From: Blasia pusilla
Taxonomy: Eukaryota > Marchantiophyta > Marchantiopsida > Blasiales
Length of the DNA: 64,000 nucleotides
Direction of reading: 5' to 3'
Assembly: GCA_050084515.1 (NCBI GenBank)
Contig: CM114271.1
Span: 15,500,001 to 15,564,000 of the forward strand
Part shown: positions 10,522-24,300 of the stretch, piece by piece
How the letters are laid out: every line of letters starts with the position of its first letter
How positions within the stretch are numbered: the first letter of the stretch is position 1
Notes under the pieces: model-generated
What the model was told of the DNA's origin: nothing
Databases searched by the model: none
The model's input: the letters and a program-made list of their open reading frames with translations, nothing else
Translations under genes and position numbers: made by a program

Positions 10522-13500
10522 TGAATTCTGTTCCGAAGTAATATGTGAGTTCACATTGTGAGTAAATCTCTCAAAATTTATTTTTTTACCTCGTTTTGAT
10601 TCCATATTGTCTTACTTGACTTTAATACGTGCTTTATTTCATCTTTTTGGCCTTGGACAATTGATTTCATTGTATCACCATTAAGTATCTCACGGCATAT
10701 TGGAACATATTTTCGTAAAAAAATTATACTTTAAGAATCCTTTTCCCTGATTTTATCTATAATGAATCCCTTCATGAAGCTATCAGGGTGTTCTTTCATT
10801 ATATTCTTGGACACTAACATATAAAAAGTAGAAGTAGAGAATATACACACTCTCATTTCACAGGTAGGCAACATATCCTTTTAGATGATGTTTGGAATCT
10901 GTCCTTATTCTTTTTTTTTACAAAAATTGAGAAGATAGGTTACAAGAGTATAATGTTTTCCACTCAATGGGGATACATAAAATACTCTTCACTTCGTGGA
11001 AAGATAGTTGAGATACAGACTTCACTTCCAAAGATAACTTAAGCACTTTTTGTATATCTTCACGAATGCAGCAAGAACCTCAATAGTGATTCTCACTTCA
11101 TTCTTACGATACAGAAGAAACCCAAGGGAAAAAAAGGGCCATATGAGCCCATTAGAGGACTTGTACACAGAAAGCCTTCTATGAGAGCCACAATTTTTAG
11201 GTAGCCCAAAAATTCCCACACTTCTTTCACTGAACCGCGCACGCCATTCACATGTCCATGGGTGGGATGGGTACATGGGTGATGGGTGGGATGGGTGCAG
11301 GCTGACCTTCTGCGGATATCCGACCCACAGGGCGGATATATTGGGCTCGGCCGGAACTACTCTTCCGGCCTATTCGGGGAGTGGGTGATAGAGGGTCAGG
11401 GGTGGGATGACGGGTGGGTAGGGGCGTAGGGGGGGTTCCGGAGTTCCAGAACCCACATCCAATAAAGGCTCTAAGTTCTTAGACTACAGAGAGCTCCTCA
11501 AGGTTGCACATTGGTTCTTTCATTTAAGAATGCTTTCTGAGCATACCTGTGTTGACCTCAGGAGAATCCTTGTTGAAATCCGGGTCCAAATATAAAAGCT
11601 CCTCTCCTCTTTTGAATCATACGTTGAACCTGGGAGTAAGGATCGTCCAACAATGGAATTTTTACTAGTATTTATGGGGTTATGGGTATTTTTATTTATT
11701 TAGTTTAAAAGAATAACAATATATGGGTAATTAATATATATGTACATAGGACACGTGGATAGTCTAGATGGGAAAGAATATCGAAATGAAATTTTTAGAG
11801 GCCATAATAAATAATAAATAGACACCACGGAGAATAGCTTCTTTTTAATAATATAGATTTCTTTTCCCATGTGAGATGTGAAGGGGAGTGATCATTCAGA
11901 ATTATGTGGGATTATGATAAAAGTTGAGGAGTGTAGATTACTTTTAGTGAGGAGTTCATTAGGGGATTATTATTTCTTATTCAAGGGGAAAAGTGGGGAT
12001 TATTAGAAAAGCCACAAAATTATTCTAGAATGTGTGGAAATTGGAACAAAGTTTAATGTGGTTATGTCACTTGTATGATGGTATATGGATAGTGTGGTTC
12101 TCAAAACCAAGTAGCCATTCAAGAAAATTTTTGCACAATGAAGAAATGAAATGAAATCAAAGATAAACAAGAGAAGAGATGAGTGCCAACATCGACATGA
12201 TGTAAGAAATAGTATGCAACATGGACATAAAGAGTAGGGTTGTTAATTGAGAAAAATAAGTATATTGCAGCTCTAAGTTCTGATGTTTACAATTATCGCA
12301 GTATGAATACAATAAGCTTGATCATCCATATAAAAAATCTTGTGACGATATACAAAATATGAAACCATCGGTTGAATGTATAAGCAACAATCCATAAAGC
12401 TCAATAGTTGGCCAACACATCTAGTGCTAGTTGATTATGGCAATAACCTAAACAACATCGATAAGAAGGAAAAAATATATCGATGTATGATTTTCCAAAA
12501 TAGTGTGTTTTTTGTCAATTAAAACATAAAAGCAAGGTCAGAGAAAGTGGTACATTTGTAACTTTGTTTAGGGATTGATATTAACTACAAAAAAAACATG
12601 TGTCATTGTTTGTATACATACAAGACTTTAAAATCTAAATGGAAATTTCAACTCATTTTTTTACACGTGGAAGTACTTTTCATGAAACACTTCCAACCAT
12701 AAATCCAATGGAATAACTAAGAAATGAATGGAACCTAGATTGCTTGTTTGAAATTGTTTCCCCCAAAAAATACAATTGTGTTGTTAAAAAAAAATGTAAG
12801 CGAATGAAAAAATAGTGGCTTGTTTTAATCATCATCATTTCTAATCTCATCCGAAAAATGAAACGATTGCTTTGGATTAAAAAGGACTAACGACAATCTC
12901 TCTCTTTACAGGCAACAAAGTGTCTTGTAGCTTTTTGCAAGGAGAATAAATCACTTGTCATGTTTTTCAACATCGCGTAGACATATACTAAGCTTCTTTG
13001 CGCTACCATGGAGTTTGGTTTCCATTTCTTGCGTCCCCAAGCTGCCTAATAAGTGATAGTACTCTACTTACCGAAAGAGGAATCATAGTCATTTCAACTA
13101 GTTGCTTTTTTGGAGTAGGATCTTCGTATGGAGTGATGTTGCTACTACCATCCAAGATGACACCAGCTTTCACTTGAACATCAGTTAAACAAGAAGTCTA
13201 AAAAATCAAAACACACATAAATCAATATAACATACCTGTGACATATGCGCTAATAGAAAATGTTGGTTAGATACAAACAGACGATGCCAGTGAAAGAGTT
13301 TTACCTCATGCTCCAATGACCCCATGGGATAACAAATAGTAACAATAAAAAATGAAGGATTGAATGTGGTGAAAGATTTCAATGAAACACTTGCTAGCCC
13401 TACAAAAACACGATCAAGCGAATATGCGCCAAATGCGGCGGTTGCTACTATTTGTTGAAAAGAAGGAGGCCCTTATAAACAAGAATTAACGACTACGATT

Positions 13501-14964
13501 GAGGTAAAGCAATTAAGGATGTAGATTAAATCATTGTAGGGTCATGAGAACATAGCATACCTTGCTGGCCAAACTACATTGAATTCCTATAAAGGCAGTG
13601 TATGTAGTCGATAAAAAAGTTGGGTGCCATAGCTTAATCTAGAATTAGTACTTTCTGAACTAAAATAATGATTTAGAGTAATAAAGTGGGATTCCATACA
13701 AATCGATAAAACCCTAGCTGAAATTAAAAATGTTGATCACTTCTGAAATATTTCTTATTTTCAATATGGATTCAAAGACTCACACCAAATGATAGTGTAA
13801 AATTCTTCAAGCCATGCTGGCCAGTTCAAAACAAAATATCACAAACTAATGCAAAATTAAATTTTCAGTTTTGCAAATAATTACTAGGAGTCCCTTTGGG
13901 ACTTTGTGGGTGAAATGAAATCCAAATTTCAATTTGCGTCGGTTGGTGTAGTGGATGATAATGAATAATTCTCACTTAATTTTCTAATATCCTCTAGATT
14001 ATCAAAGTCAATAACATCTAGTGATAAATCATCTGCCTTCATATTCAATAACAATTTTCTTAGCTCTATGCATTTTTTTAATCAAAATGGAAGCTTGCAT
14101 AGATGGTCACTGTAAGTCTATGATCACATGCATTGAAACTAACAAAATATGTTGGATTTTTGTCAATTGCAAGAGCGTGATGGTCCTTGAAACAAAGGAA
14201 AGCCCTTTTTCACTTTTGCCTTCGTGAGCTTGTGCTCATTGACCTTTAGTCCTTTTAGGATCAATGCCTCCTTTTGTACCCCAACCCTACATTATGAAAC
14301 AAAGTGTGATATATATTCTAAAGAGGAGAAGTAGAAGTGTGAATATGAACTATCTTGTTGGGGAAGCCTTGTTCGGGGGAAGCATTTCTCTTGTCGTGGA
14401 AGAGTGCATCCCATGGTTTGTGATCATTGATCATTTTGAAAATCCCTCTTTGTTACACTGCCAAGTACTAGGCAGGAGGCCCATGTTATCAGCTTATTGT
14501 ATTTGTAGTAGTGATAGTTGTATGTAGAAAACTTGTGCATATGGCTACTCAGGTTCTTTTGGAATCTCTTGCACCAGCACTTTTAAGGATATCTTACTAA
14601 CTCCTAACTCTTAGTAAGTTGGGTAGCTCCTCCCAGTGATATGTAAACAATACTATAAAATATCCCTGCACCCCACAATCCCCTTTTTGGGTTAGAAATG
14701 TCAACCCCTTAATATGGTGAAAGGCACCACCCATGGGCATGTAGAGATTCTCTTTTAGATAAGGCTATAATGTTTTTCCCAACTTTCTTTCCTGTAGTTA
14801 TTTGAGGTTAATTTGGATTCTAATCTTCTTTTATGAATTTTTATTTTAAGACAAATTTTATGAATATTATGTCTGAAAGGGGTATTGCCATACAGTTTTG
14901 GATTGATATTCACTTATGCTCTAGGAAGGGGGTTGTGTCAATATTTTCATGCACATTCACATTC
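10522..14964. other. AT-rich intergenic DNA, no gene recognised
   Basis: Holds a G-rich patch of repeated GGTGGGATGGGT words at about 11260-11420 and a long AT-rich stretch from 11650 to about 14000. Short open frames at 14021-14527 lack domains. No RNA gene was recognised. Confidence 0.4.
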
Positions 14965-16542
14965 CTACATAACATAAATTATTATCACATATACTGAAAA
15001 AATGTCATATAGTAACACAATGCTAACATAACACACATCACATCCATATATATGTAGACCATCACATAAAGAGGCTATGGAAACTCCCCCCTTGCTAGTG
15101 ATTGGGTCTCTCCAACCTAGATAGTCAATTGTTGCGTTGAAAACAATATACAACTTTACGGTGCTAAGATCAAGAGGTTGCCCCGTCGTTAGTTGCCCTT
15201 CCAAAATCCATGTCTCTCTTAATGAAAATTGACTATCCATGACATAACCATCATCCTAGAGAAATCAAATATATCCAAGGATGACATCAAACATACCACA
15301 TACCACCCTCTAAAACCACCAACCACACTACCATTGTAGGCACATACCCACTTGGATTGTGCATCTCCAACCATTGGATGTTACCCAAAATACTCACCTA
15401 GTGATCCAGAGCCATAGATTCCCAACATGAATTTGGTAAGTTCTGATAACATCAAATCACAAACATTGAGATAAGTCCAATCTCACTGTTCCATCTTCCT
15501 CCATACCAACCGACTGTAATACTTGTGTGAAGTTGTGTCATTGGTAGTAATACCACTATCATGATTGCATTAATCTCATGAATATCCACTAGGTAGTCCC
15601 ACACATCATAGGACGCCAATTTCAACGGCTCCACAACAACCTCGTCACAACTCTCTATGAAGGCCTTATTCCAAGTTGGCAGCACATATTGTTCCACATT
15701 ATGTTGCAATAACTTGCATGGGCCCACCAATGATTCCCAATCCACACATTGTATCACGCCAATTGGCACCACTTACACAACACAGTCCTACTGAATAAAA
15801 CATCATATACCATTGGTTGATCCTTTCATGGGTTATGTGCCCAACTCATCATTGAAGAGTATGTTAAAAAAAATTACCATCGTACCTCACTCTACACCAC
15901 TAACATAGCCACCTCATGATTGCTAATCTGACCAATAGGAGATCGGATCCTCCCAATAGTCCAACCTCAAACCCTTGGGATACAACACTATACCACCAAC
16001 TAGCACATCATTGACTCAATATCCATCACCAATTGATGCTAGAGCCCTCATCATTAAATTATGGGTAGGATGCTCAAAATTCACCCTCACCACTACCATC
16101 ACAATTTGAAGACTACAACTTGACTAAACATGAAGGATTGTACTCCAAAATCCAAGAGCATTCACTTTGGACAATACACCACACTAGAGGGCCCAACCAA
16201 AAAGAACAGGCCCTTTGTGTTATCCAACAAGATAACACCAAGGTATCTATCTAGCCTCGAAGGTAACTCCTCCATACAAGTTTTTTTTTCACACCATGTG
16301 GTGCTCAACTCAACCAACATCAATGGCTCCACATTTTTCTTCCCACCAAAAGATAACACTACCATGAAGGCTACCTTTCCACCCAAGGCAACAATATCAC
16401 CGCTCTTATACAATGTCACAGTGGCGGCAACCCAAAACACCTTAGACAGTCCCACTCCGACAAATCCATGGTAGAAAAAAGAGACATACAACATAGAGCA
16501 ATCATTTTCCCCAACAATATACTCAAATAGAGCTCCTCGCAT
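14965..16542 (-). other. Minus-strand open frames, probable decayed repeat
   Basis: Three minus-strand open frames (16162-16542, 15452-15772, 14965-15240) lie in one stretch of similar base use that is rich in CCA on the plus strand. This suggests a once-coding element transcribed leftward. The peptides show no motif I can name. Frame breaks separate them. They may be a decayed retroelement, but no protease, integrase or reverse transcriptase motif is visible. Confidence 0.25.
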
Positions 16543-17941
16543 ACTTTTGCATTCTCTAGCAGAAAATCTACCACACCATGAGACATACTCGATCCTCCAC
16601 TAAAAACCGCACTTACTTAACTAGGACCTATCAATGGGGGCCTTGTGATACTATTATTAGAGCATAAAGAAGAAGTTACAAAGAGGTTTTTTTTTAATCA
16701 AGAACTTCTCAAGTTTCAAGAATAACTATGAGTTACGAAGAATAAAAGGAACTATAAGGCATGAAAGATGTTTAGAAGAGTTGCGATGAAGAAATTGGTA
16801 TTTTGAAGAGATATGTGGACAAGAAAGATATTCTAAGGTACATATAGCTTAAAGATGCTCTTTGAGGGTGAGTGGCGGATCTCTTGCATATGCATGGATT
16901 TATTGAGGTTTAGCAAAGAAGTGGCAGCAGATTCAACCGAGCTCACGTTTTGACCAAAGAATTGGGATGAAAAATTATGTTCTAAAGTATATATGGTAAG
17001 TCATTGAGGAATTTTATGCAAGGCCCAAGGCACTATCAAGTAGATAGGATTTCTCTCCAAAAATCCTATGATTGAGGTTAAAAATGGTGAATGGCTACGT
17101 ATGAAGTAGGTAACATAAGTGAAGAGGATTTATGGCTATGGATTCATGTAGGTGTTGCGGAGTATCTTCAACCCAAATTGACCATCTCAAGTGCATGGGA
17201 ATCATATGCACTTCTATCATCAAGCTTGGGGGGACTATTTGATTAGCAAAGGACATTATATCCAAGGATCAATGTAGCATTAACTCATTGATTTGTCAGA
17301 GAGGATGATTATTGTGACCTATGTGGATGTGCAACTAGTACACATGTGTGTTGCAGAGGAGTGGGATAACATGGATGAATTTAAAGCATACCTAAAGGGA
17401 AAAGTAGAGATAATCAACATAGATGAAGTCTTAGATTCGGGTGAAGGGGATATAAGTCAAGAAGAACAAATAGAGAGAGACTAGACTCTACTGATGAAGA
17501 GCAACATCAGGAAGAGGAAGCACGTGGAAAGTACTGAAGAAACACCAATGGAGGTGGAGATAATCAAATAAGAGGAAGGACATGAGATTCCAATGGCTAT
17601 GTTGGTTTGATTAGGGAGACACACTATGGAAGAACTAGGGTTGAAGAGAATGAAGAAGATTATGGTAGAGAAAGAAGATAAGTCCGGAAGAGTAATGGTA
17701 GATTTGGATCCGGGGGTTTTAGAAAAGCTTGGTAATTTGTTAGAGATTACTAGTTTATAGTTCAAAGAATTGACACTTTAAGACTAGAAGTGAAGAAAGG
17801 TAGCCAAGAACACTAGACACGAGGTAGCTGGCAAATTTGGTCAATAGAATAAGCGAGTTAGAGAAAAAGATTGGAGCACATGATATAGATAAGCTATTAG
17901 ATGAAAATAGGAAGTTAAAAGAACAACTTAGTAATCCTCAA
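16543..17941 (+). other. Decayed plus-strand frames with coiled-coil character
   Basis: Short plus-strand frames (17293-17484 and 17837-17940) encode charged peptides, the last being heptad-like (RISELEKKIG, LLDENRKLKEQL). Stops separate them. The frame is cut at 17942 by the second MITE. They look like remnants of a transposon gag-like or host coiled-coil gene; I cannot decide which. Confidence 0.3.
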
Positions 17942-18481
17942 GGTTGCATGGAAACAGGCAAGTCTGTCCATGGGACGGATATGTCCACAGACTTGTCGCC
18001 CGAGTACTCGTATGCGAGTCCATGGCAAGCACCCAGGCAGGCCAAGCCCACAACACTTTTGAGGGTCCCATGCATCATGTAGCCATGCATGCTAGGTGGG
18101 TTGAGCCCCCATTGGGCAAGGTCAGGCCCACGCAGGGCCCATATGGCAAGCTGAAGGCCGCTGTTGAGCCTACATAGGGCCCACCCATGGCGGGTTGGGC
18201 CCCCATTGGGCATGCCATGGCGGGCTCAAGCACGGGCCTTGCGCAAGCCTAAGCATGCCCAATGTGGGCCCAACCCCCCTACGGGCCTTGTGCGGGCTAC
18301 GAGCGGGCCACAAAATTGGTGTCGGCTCGGCCCGCTCGGGTGCCACTAGGAGCTCGACTGGCTCATGGGCGGGCTTGGATGCAGGCCGTAGATACTTGAG
18401 TAAGCAGGTCCACACGGACATGTCCGTCCTAGGGACAGACATAAGTCCACGGACATGGACTATTTCTGTGTGCAACTCTCA
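17942..18481. mobile_element. Second GGTTGCA MITE-like element (540 bp)
   Basis: Begins GGTTGCATGG and ends TGTGCAACTCTCA. It is flanked by similar 10-mers TAATCCTCAA (17932-17941) and TAATCCTACA (18482-18491), 8 of 10 identical. Subterminal GTCCATGGGACGGACATGTCC-type words match those of the 1672-1996 element. The middle is GC-rich and made of repeated GTTGGGCCC and CATTGGGC words in both orientations. It interrupts a coiled-coil-like frame. Confidence 0.6.
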
Positions 18482-18905
18482 TAATCCTACACAAGGTTGG
18501 TTAGCAGAGAAAATTACATGAATCTCAGCAAGGAAAAAAGTTAGGGATTATGAAGAGTCATGCATGTTTAGTAACAATAGCATTAGTTAAGGTAGAATAG
18601 AAGGATTAGTAGAGATTTTTTCTTTGTTGAAGGATCAGGGGACTTGTTTCCAACTCCATTGTGTAGATGTGACTTAGAATTGTACATAAGTAAAAGTTCG
18701 AGAATTCTTTAATCTATGTGTGAGTTGCATATATGGAGTTGATACCTGGTAACCTTCTTTGGTGTAATCATTGATACTCGGAGTTCTAAAATTGGGAAAA
18801 AGGGGATCCTTGACCATTATATTTCTTCCTAGAGGAGTTAGATTGCTTTGACCTTAAGGAAGAACTTCTACTCTTATGACAAGGTTCAATCCCGCCTTTG
18901 AGAAG

Positions 18906-19015
18906 GAAGAATGTGAGAGGGCATTGGGATTGTCTACTCTTGTGGGACTTGAACTCTTCTCAAGTTAAAGTTCCACAAGAGTAGATAATTAATCCCCAAT
19001 GCCCTCTCCCATTCT
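18906..19015. repeat. Long imperfect hairpin
   Basis: The left arm (about 18906-18954) and right arm (about 18964-19015) are near reverse complements over roughly 45 bp. Both carry GAGGGCATTGGG, CTACTCTTGTGG and ACTT words; the right arm has a small TTAA insertion. The loop is about 10 nt. It could be a foldback MITE or a precursor-like RNA hairpin. Confidence 0.6.
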
Positions 19016-19213
19016 TCTAGCCCACAATCGTTATCGTTTGAGAGACCCATTTAGGCTCACATCTCGCTTCTCTAAGTAATGCCTCATTGATGAGACGCAA
19101 ATCCATTTCCATCCTAGTATGATGTTCTTAATTGGCACGTGTTTGGTTATGAGCGTCACGACACCAATACTCACATGGTAGAAAAATGAAGCATCCCTTA
19201 CACGTTGTCATCA

Positions 19214-19245
19214 AAGCTATCCCAAGTTTAAACTTGGGATAGCTT
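19214..19245. repeat. Perfect 32-bp palindrome
   Basis: The sequence is exactly self-complementary around TTTAAA, with arms AAGCTATCCCAAGTTT and its complement and no spacer. A related CCAAACTTGGGATA word occurs at about 19327. Confidence 0.8.
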
Positions 19246-19399
19246 GATATAGTTGGTATAGTTGATAATCCTTTAATATTTGGAGATAATTTTGGGGTTT
19301 CCATGGGTTGAATTTTGATCATCTAACCCCAAACTTGGGATACCAACCATCTTTCCTTGTTGGGAAGTTGTACAATCTTGAAAGACACTTTAGCCATGG

Positions 19400-21394
19400 C
19401 GCAAATGTAGTGTGCGAGAGCTCTTGTAGTCCAGGTCTTACATCTGCTGATGTCCGTTGATCGTAAGAGGCTCCATAAGACTACCTTTAAAGCGGTCTGC
19501 CTTAGAACCCAGAACTCTCTTCCTGGAATTCATGGAAGCTATCATCATCCCCCAGGAAATCACGAAAGTTGTGACGGGTTTCCTGAGTTTCAAAAAAATC
19601 GTCTTTAGCTTGAATCCGCCCACATATTCTTCGCTCCGTTGTATCGCCTTACACATTTGCGCTTCTTAATAACGAATCCGGGTCGCTGGAAACTGAATGA
19701 GGTAGTTAGGGGAAAGGGACGGGGGTGCAGAGGTCCAGCAGAATTTGTACTTCCCAGAAAGTTGATTCAAAGCTCGGAGGGGCATGGCTTATTCGTAGTT
19801 CCTCCGGTTCCTCAACTTCGTGACGACTATTGTATTCTAATTAGCCTCCCTTTCCAGCAAGACCTCACTGAAGAATAGTGCAGAATACAATTTCGATGAT
19901 GTATTGACTCGCAACTCATCTCAGATCGTACCGGTCGATGCACGGCCCTGTTTGAGAATCCCTTTCGACTTCGACATCGATTAGACGACGGTAACCTAGA
20001 TCTCCGACATCATCCCGCACCTTCAACCCCCAGTTCGTCATCAACTGTGGGGTCCATAGGCGGCAGGAAAACATCATCCCGGACATCCGAGTTCCAAACT
20101 CAATTCGTCGGCGATTTACGCTTTTAAGCTCGCTTTCAAACCTGTTCGTACACCCGTCTGCAAACAGGTTTCAAGAAAGACCGAAAGACCCTCTAGCTGT
20201 CAGTCTTATTTGTCCCACACGACATCGGAAGGATATCGCCACGGAGGAAATGCGGTTTTACATTTTCTTTGTTGTGCTGTTTCTACAATAGGGAAAGAAA
20301 GTTCTTGAAAGGTTCCTTCGAGAAGTTATTTTTAAGAAGCGCTCTTTTTTATCTTGACCCTGACGGAGTATTTCGGTCCAACCCCGCCCCTCGGATGGGT
20401 TACCCAATTTCTTGTGTATATGTCCTGTATTTCTCACTCACTCGCATAACCGGCAACCCCACTTCGTCAGATGAACTCGAGCCAGGAGCGAGTTTCCTTT
20501 CCAAGTGTAACATGGAAATGACTCGAGCTCTGCCGGGAAGAAATACATATTTTCATCTCTTGGACTACGCGTAGAGTCATGACCACAGATTTACCAATGG
20601 CGTTGCACGATAACGCGAAGCCTTGCTCGGTACCATCGCCCTTGCATGGTCCAGTCCAAGCTATGGAGAGGTTTACACATCGTTTGATGTGGACAACAAA
20701 CAAATCTGAATTTGCTCCTGTGGGGCAGACTGAAAAGCGTCAGAGCGGGAAAGAAAGTGGTGACAAACAATTACACTCTCCCTGGAATCCAGAAGACACA
20801 ACTCATCCGGGACCGGGTCTGCCAAACTAATTTATTTCATTTTTCAATGATGTTCCTCCTTCGACTACTAGCCGACGGAAGCATACTATGGAATCACTGC
20901 TACAGCGCATTCCACGACACACTGACCGAATCAATCGAACTTCCGAGGAAATTTTCTCCAGTGATTTCAGAGACATGTTTACAAGGTACACATGACATGT
21001 CCCTGTCAAGAGCAAACCACTGAAGTTGACGGAACTTTACTAACTAGAAGTAGAACTTTACTGTGCATATGTACAGCGTGCGCAATGGTAGCTCATCTCC
21101 AACAATAGTTCTACAACCCTAGCTGTCCTTGCTCCCAACTTTCACTGACGAGTTTCTGCAAAATTGTGGTCTCATGGAGCGTGAGTGTGAAAGAGACCGT
21201 GATAAGTTTACAAGTTGCATTGGCGGCGCGTACCTATAATTCCAGAGAGTGCTTCATGATCTGTGGAGAGATGAAACCAAGCAGCAGAGTGAAGTCATCC
21301 GGATGGCGACCACTCATTTTACAGAATGATTGTCGTGGGTAAATCAAAAGACCTTCTGCATTAAACGAATTGCAGGAGTAGATGAGCAGATCAA
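19400..21394. other. Gene-island flank downstream of the CDCA7-like gene
   Basis: Composition is balanced like the neighbouring gene rather than the AT-rich repeats. No domain was recognised in either strand. Open frames such as 20269-20574 plus lack motifs. Part of it is probably the 3' untranslated region of the minus-strand gene ending at 21395. Confidence 0.35.
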
Positions 21395-24300
21395 TCAAGC
21401 CTTCCGTTGGCTACTTCGTAGCCTACTCGAGATGAACTCTGAATTGTGCAGATTCCCGACCGGGACGGGTCGCCTCCTTTTCCCGTTCTCTTTCGTGGTT
21501 CCTTCAGGATCTGATTCGGAGTCGGATATCACCAAAACCGGAACAAGACTACCTGCAGTGACTTCACACTTCACACTACCGGAGGTTTTCGCAGCTCCGC
21601 ACCTGCTCGATTCCCTGATGCGTGGTGCCTTAGACAGAAGCATTGGTAAATTGGAACAGTCTCCAGGTGGTACTACATTGTTCGTCCGGCGTTTCTTTTC
21701 TGGAACACCAGCGTTTGGTTTGACGCTGGCAGTGTCTTCGCACTTGACTTCACACTGTTCCAGCTTATTTTGATGCGAGAGCGTCAATCGATCCTTTGTG
21801 TTCTTTTCTAGATGTCTTGGGGCTGGGACGTGCGCTGACGGACTCAAGAGTTTCCCTTCCACTTCCCCAGAGGCAACACCGATTCCGGACAATTTTGGCA
21901 AACACTCTGTTTCGAGGATCATCTGCCGCCCAGTCTCGACATCAAAGACCGCGCGTATCTCAGCCTTACGAGGGTTAGATCGTAGGGGAGATGGTGTGGA
22001 TGGTTCTAAGCAGCCATCATTAGCATTAGATTGCCCATCCGTTGCGCTTTCCATTTTCTGCTCTGCTTCTTCAGTACTTCCGTTTCCAGGTGAAGCAGAG
22101 GGATGTGATACAGCTCGGCATGTAGTCATCAGGTAATGTGCGACTGACTTATAACCCTCGGCGGCGACCTGAAATGTACCCACATGACGCAGCCAAATGT
22201 CAGCCATGGCTCTTGAGCGGATAGAATGACTCCGTCGCCGTTTAAGATTGACCAGCTATATAGTCCACGGAAAGAGTCTCTTGGATGGAATCGGAGGAGG
22301 GTAGAATAAGGCTGGCTGATGGCATGGTGAATGAGCTTATGCCCAGCATAGACTCGTTCAGATTCTCAAACGAGGATGCGAGTGCTTCAAAACACTTTTG
22401 AGAGCATTCAGTGACCGTTCTAGCTTACCCTTCTGTAGAGCAACCCTGTTGGCCTCCAACCTCGTTTCGGCCGGCAGAGGCTGCAATTGCAGATCCCTCG
22501 GCAAACAGGGCAAACCCATTTTTTGTTTGCTTTCGCTTCCAGGACATTCTCTCCATACCTGCCATCCAGCAACAGAGGACTCAACTTTCAATCACTCACG
22601 AGATTCACTAAACCGGACTAGTCACATCGTAAACCCTTAACGGAGCTAAGCCTACCATTTCATTTACAAGCTTCAAGACGAGCACGTTCTAGAGTTCGGC
22701 CAATACCGATTCTAGCTGCAAGTTGGCGAGGAGAGAAGAAATGGTATGGGGCAGAATCTGATTTTGGAAAAAAGGAAGTTATTAACTCGTTGAATAGGGC
22801 TATGATGAAACACATTTAAGTCCATGGACCCATCTGTAGTCTCACGAGATCCCTTCGTTCACTGCGATTACTCAGTCTGAAAAGTACAACTTAGGAGCTA
22901 TACACGTTTGGTAAGAGCTAACAACGATCTGACCTACAACTGAAGAGAAGAGAGAACACTTTCCACTTGTCGAGAACGAAGCGGGCAAGATATTGATCTT
23001 AGGCAGGATTCCAAGGCAACAGGTTGGTAAAAAGAGAACTGAGATTGTGTGAGTAAACTCCACAGAAGAAAGATTCCCTACCTGACCGTCTCCTACGAAG
23101 TCACGAAATCAATCAAAGCTCGAGAAATTCTTGTCCCATGCAGAACGATTTCTAAATGACGGCCGAGTGTACACAGTCAACATATTCCCTGCCGGCTCAG
23201 GTTCGGGAAATACCTCATGAAGAGACAGTCTCCACAAAATTGGCCATGGAGAGACTCGCAGGAGCTACACCAGGTACGATGACCTAACGTCTTCTGTCTG
23301 TCCAACGCAAAGGCAATGTAAGATACGCAACTCTCTCGGAAGCCGATGCCATGTACGTTGAAATCTCATATTCGTGGCCCACGACAATCTCAGCGTTGTG
23401 GAACTGCTTGTGGAACAGAAATTCATCTCCCTTACTGCAAATCTTTGGACCACCAGATCTTTCCAACGTAATAGCAATTGAGCTCGGACAAACTCTAGAG
23501 AATTCGGAGTCCGCCGCAATCGCCACAGAACTCAACTACACTTAAGAAATGATTTAATCTTGATTATCCACTGACCGAAACCAGTCCGAGGAACATGTCT
23601 AATCGCGATTTGGCCACGCAAACATCGCAATCCTTCAGTGTTCGAGTTCTTTCGAGTCTAACCTGCACTGGTGGCAAGTCTTCCCATGCACTGAGTCATA
23701 AATTCGGCTTCCATTCGCGTCATAACCATCGCGGAAGAGCTCCCATGGCGTTTCACAAGAACCCAGTAACTTCACGTCCTCCTCGGTGTAAATCTCAGGC
23801 TTTGACCCGACCAAGTTAAGCTCACGCCACGAACTCACCCTTTTCGATTCCTCCTTGAAATTATCTCTGTATGAAACGCAAGGGGTACCCTGGAGCCTGC
23901 AGATTTGTCAATACAGCGCAATACGATGAGACACGCAGAGGAACCTTCGAAAATCTTGCAGTTCGGCAGTGTCTGGCAGAATGCAATTTACCTCTATAAC
24001 CGCTGAACAAATCCGTATGCTGTAGCTACAAGTCCTGAAACCTAGTGGAGATAACTCATTGGAACATGGGCATGTCTGAATGTCCTCGCCTCTAACCTGC
24101 CCGTGGTAATCGCACCTCCCAATACTCAGTCTAACACTACACGCAAGAATGTGTTTACTGATAGCTCTTGTGACCCTAAAAGAAATCCGGTGGTAGAGCA
24201 TTCCGCCACCAAGAAGCCGCCTGGCATCTCGAGTTCGATTGGACCCGCTCAGACGAAATAGCATGGGAAGAGTCAACCCTAACCCCCGCAATCCTGAAAC

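Noticed and set aside
18170-18521. Overlapping frames of about 100 codons in both strands
   Set aside because: They arise from the GC-rich interior of the second GGTTGCA MITE and lack protein features.
21330-21773. 147-codon plus-strand frame
   Set aside because: Antisense to the last exon of the CDCA7-like gene, with no domain of its own.
23480-23535. FCGDC-like phrase on the minus strand that first looked like the zinc-finger exon
   Set aside because: It runs into a stop and cannot join in phase. The real exon with GQFCGDC is at 23214-23297.
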